A stretch of DNA of 64,000 bases from CAZYMI01 sp964648505 (GTDB taxonomy: Bacteria > Pseudomonadota > Alphaproteobacteria > Micavibrionales > Micavibrionaceae): assembly GCA_964648505.1 (NCBI GenBank), contig CAZYMI010000004.1, positions 62,001-126,000 of the forward strand, written 5' to 3'. Below, one piece after another: positions 59,332-64,000 of the stretch; position 1 is the stretch's first letter; each line of letters begins with the position of its first letter. Both the position numbers and the translations under genes were made by a program. The notes beneath the pieces were generated by a model. That model did not search any database. It saw only the letters and a list, made by a program, of their open reading frames with translations, and was not told the origin of the DNA.

Positions 59332-60717
59332 ATGCTCGCTGGTTTATCTTATCTTGTCTCTTCGGTTTTATTTATTTTATCGCTACGCGGGCTCTCAAGC
59401 CCCGAGACAGCGCGGCGAGGCCTTACCTATGGCATGGTCGGCATGGCTTTGGCGATCCTGACGACAATTTCGGGACCGTCTGTTCAATCTTACTGGCTTA
59501 TTGTGCTTGGAATCATCATTGGCGGCGCAATTGGCACAGTGACGGCGCTGAAAATTCAGATGACAGCCTTACCGCAGCTTGTTGCTGCTTTTCACTCGCT
59601 TGTAGGGCTTGCTGCGGTATGCGTTGCATTGGCTGCGTTTCACAATCCTGAAGCTTATCATATCGGCACAAGCGGGCATATTCACATTGGATCATTAATC
59701 GAAATGTCTTTAGGGGCTGCTATAGGTGCCATTACCTTTACAGGATCGATTATTGCCTTTGGCAAGCTTCAAGGGGTTATCAGTGGAAAACCCATCACCT
59801 TTAAAGGACAGCATCTTGTAAATGCGGCACTTGGGCTTCTCGTTATACTGAGCGTTATTTTACTGTGCCAGACCGAAAGCGCATTCTTTTTCTGGGCTCT
59901 TATTCTCATTGCCCTTGTGCTTGGCGTGACCATGATCATCCCGATCGGTGGAGCGGATATGCCGGTTATTGTTTCAATGCTCAATAGCTATTCAGGGTGG
60001 GCGGCAGCTGGCATCGGCTTTACATTACAAAATAACTTGCTGATTGTAACAGGCGCACTTGTGGGTGCTTCTGGCGCTATTTTATCTTACATCATGTGCA
60101 AGGGGATGAACCGATCTTTCCTATCCGTTATTCTAGGGGGGTTTGGTGGCGAACAAACTTCCGGCGTGGCAGACACGTCAGACAAAACAGTCAAGGTCGG
60201 ATCTGCAGAAGACGCCGCTTTTATCATGAAAAACGCATCTTCTGTCATTATCGTACCCGGCTACGGCATGGCTGTTGCGCAAGCGCAGCACGTCTTGCGG
60301 GAAATGGCAGATATTTTGAAAAAAGACGGTGTTAGCGTTAAATACGCTATTCATCCCGTTGCAGGCCGCATGCCCGGGCACATGAATGTTTTGCTTGCTG
60401 AAGCGAATGTGCCTTACGATGATGTGTTTGAACTTGAAGATATCAATCGTGACTTTTCTCAAGCCGATGTTGCTTATGTGATCGGTGCGAACGATATCAC
60501 AAATCCGGCAGCAAAAACCGATACGACATCACCAATTTACGGCATGCCAGTACTCGATGTTGAGAAAGCGAAAACAGTATTTTTTATTAAACGATCACTC
60601 GGGTCAGGTTATGCAGGTATTGATAACCCGCTATTTTACCAACAAAGCACCTGGATGCTTTTAGGGGACGCTAAAAAAATGACGGAAGAAATTGTAAAGG
60701 CATTAGGCCACGCATAA
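59332..60717 (+). CDS. pntB: NAD(P) transhydrogenase subunit beta
   Basis: 461 residues: about eight to nine N-terminal helices (dII) with the HSLVGLAAV loop, the conserved GGADMPVIVSMLNSYSGWAA (shown as GGADMPVIVSMLNS), and the C-terminal NADP-binding dIII domain with PGYGMAVAQAQH, AIHPVAGRMPGHMNVLLAEA and GANDITNPAA. Completes the proton-pumping enzyme. A weak stem ACCAAG/CTTGGT (60718-60739) follows the stop. Confidence 0.97.
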   Translation: MLAGLSYLVSSVLFILSLRGLSSPETARRGLTYGMVGMALAILTTISGPSVQSYWLIVLGIIIGGAIGTVTALKIQMTALPQLVAAFHSLVGLAAVCVALAAFHNPEAYHIGTSGHIHIGSLIEMSLGAAIGAITFTGSIIAFGKLQGVISGKPITFKGQHLVNAALGLLVILSVILLCQTESAFFFWALILIALVLGVTMIIPIGGADMPVIVSMLNSYSGWAAAGIGFTLQNNLLIVTGALVGASGAILSYIMCKGMNRSFLSVILGGFGGEQTSGVADTSDKTVKVGSAEDAAFIMKNASSVIIVPGYGMAVAQAQHVLREMADILKKDGVSVKYAIHPVAGRMPGHMNVLLAEANVPYDDVFELEDINRDFSQADVAYVIGANDITNPAAKTDTTSPIYGMPVLDVEKAKTVFFIKRSLGSGYAGIDNPLFYQQSTWMLLGDAKKMTEEIVKALGHA

Positions 60718-60739
60718 ACCAAGATCGATTATACTTGGT
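60718..60739 (+). terminator. Possible terminator after pntB
   Basis: ACCAAG (60718-60723) pairs with CTTGGT (60734-60739) across a 10-nt loop, followed by GCCCCCTTT rather than a clear T-run. Weak. Confidence 0.3.
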
Positions 60740-60768
60740 GCCCCCTTTATGTGTTTTAATATATGTTT

Positions 60769-61521
60769 TTAAGGACACGCTGGCGTTGTAGTTGCAGCCC
60801 TTATCATCCAATAGCGCAAACATCTATACCCAGAAACGCATGTTAATGGCGACGCATCAAGCGTGATATTAACACCCGCTGCGGTAGCGTCGATATTATC
60901 AACCTCGCAGGCAGCAAATTCACTATCCAGCTTGGTTAATGCGGCAGCGATATAAGGATCAGTTGCGTTCGTCATGATGTAAAAAAATACGCCGTCTGCG
61001 CCGTTATAATATCGCCACTCTCCGTTTGTGGCATCATCAAACAAAGCAACGGGCGGTGGCAGAAACTTTCCTGTGGTCCCCGAAAAAATCAAGGCGTGGT
61101 TTTTTGTACCCCCTGGATTCCCTGGGCAGCGAAGATCTTTAAGCCGGTTTGATGATGTAGGCCCAATAGGCTGGCCCGTAAAATGGGTAGAATTCGGTTT
61201 AATTGGATAGGGCGTGCGCGCACCTAAATCTGTAGCACCGGGATCAACTGTTACTATTGTTGGGTCACCTGCAGGATACGTGAGCGCACATTCTTGTACA
61301 GCTGCCTGAATGGTTTGTATTTGGGATTTTAATTCTGAGATCACCCGGGTTGTATTTTGTGTCTGCGCGCTTTGGCTAGACGAATCAACCAGCGATACCG
61401 TCAACGCAGCCAAAAGGGCAATCGCAATCAAAATGTACACAAGTGCGCTCCCGCGCCTTGACGAAAAAACCAGCGCCCGGTCCAAGGCGCTGGCTTTGTA
61501 TTGCGGTTTTATATCGTTCAC
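60769..61521 (-). CDS. Pilin-like protein with R-R-G leader
   Basis: 250 residues from a GTG start 3 nt after the upstream stop. Residues 1-23 are a basic leader ending R-R-G, followed by SALVYILIAIALLAALTVSL, a single hydrophobic helix, then a soluble domain. The helix start resembles type IV prepilins, but Glu at mature position 5 is absent. The head matches the paralogues at 61525-62235 and 20356-21054 (shared L-x-x-ILIA-x-x-L-x-AAL). The soluble domain has five or so Cys (QECALTY, RCPGN, ACEVD, LTCVSGYRC) and a C-terminal Cys-Pro. Co-transcribed with the next genes of the cluster. Function inferred as a minor pilin or pseudopilin. Confidence 0.68.
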   Translation of the reverse strand: MNDIKPQYKASALDRALVFSSRRGSALVYILIAIALLAALTVSLVDSSSQSAQTQNTTRVISELKSQIQTIQAAVQECALTYPAGDPTIVTVDPGATDLGARTPYPIKPNSTHFTGQPIGPTSSNRLKDLRCPGNPGGTKNHALIFSGTTGKFLPPPVALFDDATNGEWRYYNGADGVFFYIMTNATDPYIAAALTKLDSEFAACEVDNIDATAAGVNITLDASPLTCVSGYRCLRYWMIRAATTTPACP

Positions 61522-61524
61522 GAT

Positions 61525-62235
61525 CTAGCGTTCAACCAGAACATGATAATAAACATAGTCACCCGTTGCAGTGTTGCGGAAACACCCGAAAGGCTGGCCT
61601 GAAAGAAGAGTTGTTGAGGCAACCGTTCCTAAGATTGTTTCAGACGCAGGTAACGTATATGAAATATTTTGTTGCTGCGAATAGTTAGCAGAAATCGATG
61701 CTGTTACAACCGGTATGGTTGTGCCAATACCCGCCTCATCATTCAACTTCGAGCAAATACCTTGTTTAATACCGGGCAAAAATCCGATGATTTCGTTTCC
61801 ATCAGAGCTTGATGCCACAGCTGTTCCTAAATTCAGCACTTCAAAGTGTGTATTAAAAAACCACTGCCCTTGTGCGTTGTTCGCCATAATATCAGCTGGC
61901 GCGTTTTGAAATGTTGCCTGACCGCCCGATGGGTGAAAAACATTGCGCGCTTGCTGCACTGCTGACAGTGAACCAAAGGATGATGGTGGATCAAACAAAA
62001 GTTCTGTTGGCCCTGTGCCGTTGATAATCATACGGACAGTGGCTGTTCTGATAGCAGACGGATACTGCGTAATCGAAGCAGATGAAATCAGGTTTGTTTC
62101 AGATGACGCATCACCGCTGGAACGGGTGGACTGCGTTACGGCATAAGAAAGGGCTGCAAAAAGTGCAACCGCAATCAAAATCAAAAACAAGACGTTCCCT
62201 GCTTCTGACTGTCTGTAGGTGTTTGTTCTGGTCAT
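61525..62235 (-). CDS. Pilin-like protein with A-G leader
   Basis: 236 residues: leader MTRTNTYRQSEAG (1-13), then NVLFLILIAVALFAALSYAV, a hydrophobic helix, and a soluble domain of about 200 residues. The head is almost identical to the orphan 20356-21054 protein, and the Ser/Gln/Thr run after the helix is shared. It lacks the Glu5 of classical pilins. The mature domain ends with a conserved-looking GCFRN segment. A strong Shine-Dalgarno (AAGGAG) precedes the ATG, the best in the cluster, so this may be the abundant subunit. Confidence 0.7.
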   Translation of the reverse strand: MTRTNTYRQSEAGNVLFLILIAVALFAALSYAVTQSTRSSGDASSETNLISSASITQYPSAIRTATVRMIINGTGPTELLFDPPSSFGSLSAVQQARNVFHPSGGQATFQNAPADIMANNAQGQWFFNTHFEVLNLGTAVASSSDGNEIIGFLPGIKQGICSKLNDEAGIGTTIPVVTASISANYSQQQNISYTLPASETILGTVASTTLLSGQPFGCFRNTATGDYVYYHVLVER

Positions 62236-62264
62236 TCTATTCTCCTTAAGATTCTGTTTAAAGT

Positions 62265-62828
62265 TTATGATGGGCTGGCGGGCTTGTCGACAGTGATTTT
62301 GTTAACTTTTAAAGTTGCTGAGAGTTGACTTCCTTTGCATTCACGCCCTGCACACATAGAATCAAGCGTAATCTTCCAGCCTTGCCCCCCATTCGGGACC
62401 TGGCTTAAAAACTCACGAAAAAGCGGAAATGCATCTGTGCCACTGGACGTTACTGTGATTTTATTTGTGTCAACTCTTATGTCTAGCCCTTTGTAGTACT
62501 CGCGGGCTGATTTTGCGAATTGTTCCAACTCGTTTGTATCGACAGGGTTTTCTTTAATGACGGGCACAATAGGCAGCAACGCTTCAGCTTCTACTAATTT
62601 AGCTTTAAGCGCTGTAAGCTGCTGCACTTGAATAGATGTAAATAACCCAAGGCCAGCAGCAAGAGCCCAAGCAATGCCTGCAGCAATCAAAACGCCATTA
62701 CCTGTATGTTGAGGTAACTTCTCAAGAAACTTATTTAAATCTTTTGTAGCCTGCGAATTTGTGTAGCGGTTGAGTACCCGCCAATCCAACGCCTTCATGT
62801 TTAAATTAAACTTGGGCAGTGATGCCAT
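62265..62828 (-). CDS. Bitopic GspM/PilO-like assembly protein
   Basis: 187 residues: cytoplasmic tail (1-42), one helix (about 45-65, GVLIAAGIAWALAAGLGLF), a short coiled coil (LTALKAKLVEAEALL) and a periplasmic domain of about 110 residues with two Cys (CAGREC). This is the topology of GspM or PilO, and the gene lies directly after a GspL/PilN-like one and before pilin-like genes, the usual order. Sequence identity to named families was not recognisable, so the call rests on architecture and context. Shine-Dalgarno AGGGGA before ATG 62828. Confidence 0.5.
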   Translation of the reverse strand: MASLPKFNLNMKALDWRVLNRYTNSQATKDLNKFLEKLPQHTGNGVLIAAGIAWALAAGLGLFTSIQVQQLTALKAKLVEAEALLPIVPVIKENPVDTNELEQFAKSAREYYKGLDIRVDTNKITVTSSGTDAFPLFREFLSQVPNGGQGWKITLDSMCAGRECKGSQLSATLKVNKITVDKPASPS

Positions 62829-62923
62829 TTATATCCCCTAAGATCAGTTTAAAGCATAAGGCCTTAAGAAGCCTTTTAATTTAGATAAATTTTTGTCTAT
62901 TTTGTCTAAAGGGCTAGATTTTG

Positions 62924-63877
62924 TCATTTTGTGCCCTTGATCTTGACGCGACCATCTGTATCAAAGCCCGGCTGCACCTGACCCCCCAGCTGCGAGATCT
63001 GGTTTTGGAAGGTAGGAGAAACACGCGCTTCCCATTCAACAACGCCGCCTTCTTTCACATTATATAAGGTCAAATTACCATCGGCTTGAGATGCAATCGA
63101 ATAAAGTTCTGAAATACGGGCCATATGGCGAGCTGTATCGCTTTGCATAGTCAGATAGGCTTTTGTGATTAATTCTTGGGATGCCATTTCCGTCTGAGCT
63201 CTAACTTTTGAAAGCGTGCCCATTGTCAGGTTGGTGTAAAAAAACTGAAGCCCTAGAATAACAGCTACGCTGACAACGGCCATAATACCAGTGACTAAAA
63301 GCATGCGCGCAACCCCGCGAGAAAGCATTTCTGTTTTAAGCGCAAGAGAGCGCCATGGAACCTGCTGAATATTTTCAGCATTAATGGTGACAAAATTTGC
63401 ATTCATAGACTGCACTTTGGGCAAAAGCGTTCTTGCGGCACCAACAAAAACTTGCATACGACCAGAATCAGTATCCCAGCGCAGCGCACTTGCAAGACCT
63501 TCTTGTTCATAAAGATACACGGTGTCTTTATCCCAATATTCACTATTGCCTGGCAGGGCTGCTGCAAGTGGGCACCAACTATCAGGATTTGATGCCAAAG
63601 ATGATGATGGGCACGCCAGATACCAGCATCTTCCACCTTCCACTGAAAACACAAAATGCACTTTTTCAGTAGCACAGGCCTGAGAAGCTGCGTTCCAAAC
63701 CGCCTCAACTTCTGTCCCAACAACATGGGGCACAGAACCGCCAATTAAATCTGAAGGCAGATAAGGTTTTAAATCACTCACAAACGAATCCTTTTCGCCC
63801 GCGATGAATTCAGTCATCCCGGGACGTAAAGGCTGAGCAGGAGTTTTCGTAATTTTTGATGATTCGTTTATGGCCAT
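62924..63877 (-). CDS. Bitopic GspL/BfpC-like assembly protein
   Basis: 317 residues: a cytoplasmic domain (1-190) with CWYLACPSSS and ALRWDTDSGRMQVFVG, one helix (about 191-214, MLLVTGIMAVVSVAVILGLQ) and a periplasmic coiled-coil plus small domain (about 215-317). GspL and BfpC/PilN-type platform proteins have the same cytoplasm-helix-periplasm plan. It is the farthest-right complete gene and its upstream partner runs off the window. Family membership is inferred from topology and neighbours; the cytoplasmic domain is not clearly an actin-like PilM fold. Confidence 0.5.
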   Translation of the reverse strand: MAINESSKITKTPAQPLRPGMTEFIAGEKDSFVSDLKPYLPSDLIGGSVPHVVGTEVEAVWNAASQACATEKVHFVFSVEGGRCWYLACPSSSLASNPDSWCPLAAALPGNSEYWDKDTVYLYEQEGLASALRWDTDSGRMQVFVGAARTLLPKVQSMNANFVTINAENIQQVPWRSLALKTEMLSRGVARMLLVTGIMAVVSVAVILGLQFFYTNLTMGTLSKVRAQTEMASQELITKAYLTMQSDTARHMARISELYSIASQADGNLTLYNVKEGGVVEWEARVSPTFQNQISQLGGQVQPGFDTDGRVKIKGTK

Positions 63878-63929
63878 AACAGAGAGTAGAATAAGGGAAT
63901 AATTGCTTCAGGTCGAGGGGGTTGCAGCG

Positions 63930-64000
63930 TTATGTCACACCCTCCATCAACCCGCCCATCATATTATCCATACCCATATTCATAACCTGCAACGCATAAA
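63930..64000 (-). CDS. C-terminal end of a gene running off the right edge (partial)
   Basis: An open minus-strand frame enters at the window edge and stops at TAA 63930-63932. The last 22 codons read YALQVMNMGMDNMMGGLMEG and then V-T, a Met-rich amphipathic end. It is on the same strand as the pilin-like cluster and 52 nt before the GspL-like gene, so it probably belongs to that operon. Too short to identify. Confidence 0.45.
   Translation of the reverse strand, partial: YALQVMNMGMDNMMGGLMEGVT

Noticed and set aside
1..64000. CRISPR array, integrase, transposase or prophage
   Set aside because: No regularly spaced direct repeats and no recombinase, transposase or phage structural gene was seen on either strand.

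Overview
The window is one contiguous stretch of an alphaproteobacterial chromosome with low to moderate GC and dense coding. The assignment rests on a two-gene proton-translocating transhydrogenase alpha subunit (pntAa/pntAb), a CpdR-type receiver protein, a complete Caulobacter-style cpa/Tad pilus cluster, the cysteine-poor alphaproteobacterial form of ribosomal protein L36, and an mre/mrd cell-shape cluster. The AT-leaning composition and several lineage-specific proteins suggest a deep-branching group outside Rhizobiales and Rhodobacterales; that placement is inference.

Layout, left to right. 1-6.4 kb: the 3' part of a large methyltransferase gene, then a convergent minus-strand run with touching or overlapping genes: amino-acid (leucine-type) dehydrogenase, glpD, glpK and a UDP-glucuronate-type epimerase. 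This run is preceded by a roughly 190-nt leader or small RNA that ends in a very strong terminator. 6.7-9.1 kb: rluD and a secreted propeller-like protein. 9.2-11.1 kb: an agt/plcP-like pair (glycosyltransferase plus metallophosphoesterase) that resembles the phosphate-saving lipid-remodelling module. 11.2-14.7 kb: cpdR, tRNA-Val(GAC), a small HEPN-like protein, pyrF, and a distant pair of Tad-related genes (CpaC N-terminal-domain protein and a TadD-like TPR lipoprotein). 14.7-15.4 kb: a long intergenic region with palindromic repeats, a small RNA gene with a near-consensus promoter and a terminator, and a 29-residue membrane peptide gene.

15.4-22.8 kb: the cell-elongation cluster rodA, mrdA, mreD, mreC and mreB, interrupted between mreC and mreB by three unrelated genes. 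22.9-30.8 kb: rpmJ, an EAL phosphodiesterase, an acyl-CoA dehydrogenase, a lytic transglycosylase, a Sua5-type tRNA-modification enzyme, an orphan ParA-like ATPase, and a DUF2207/LemA pair. 30.9-42.5 kb: the Tad (Flp) pilus system: tadC, tadB, cpaF, cpaE, cpaD, cpaC, cpaB, cpaA, the Flp pilin, a VWA-domain TadG-like protein and two TadE-like pseudopilins, with terminators isolating the pilin and the TadG/TadE units. 42.6-45.2 kb: a kinase-like membrane protein that lacks the catalytic aspartate, coupled to a small membrane protein.

45.3-57.7 kb: housekeeping genes purA, thiD, glmM, a secreted hypothetical, ftsH, tilS, a lysophospholipase-like hydrolase, a small conserved protein, ligA and recN. 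57.8-60.7 kb: pntAa, pntAb and pntB. 60.8-64.0 kb: a minus-strand cluster that runs off the right edge. It encodes two pilin-like proteins with an unusual G-N/S-x-L head and two bitopic proteins with the architecture of type II secretion / type IV pilus L and M (PilN/PilO-like) components. A third member of the pilin-like family sits alone at 20.4 kb. This second, non-Tad envelope system is the best candidate in the window for something undescribed.
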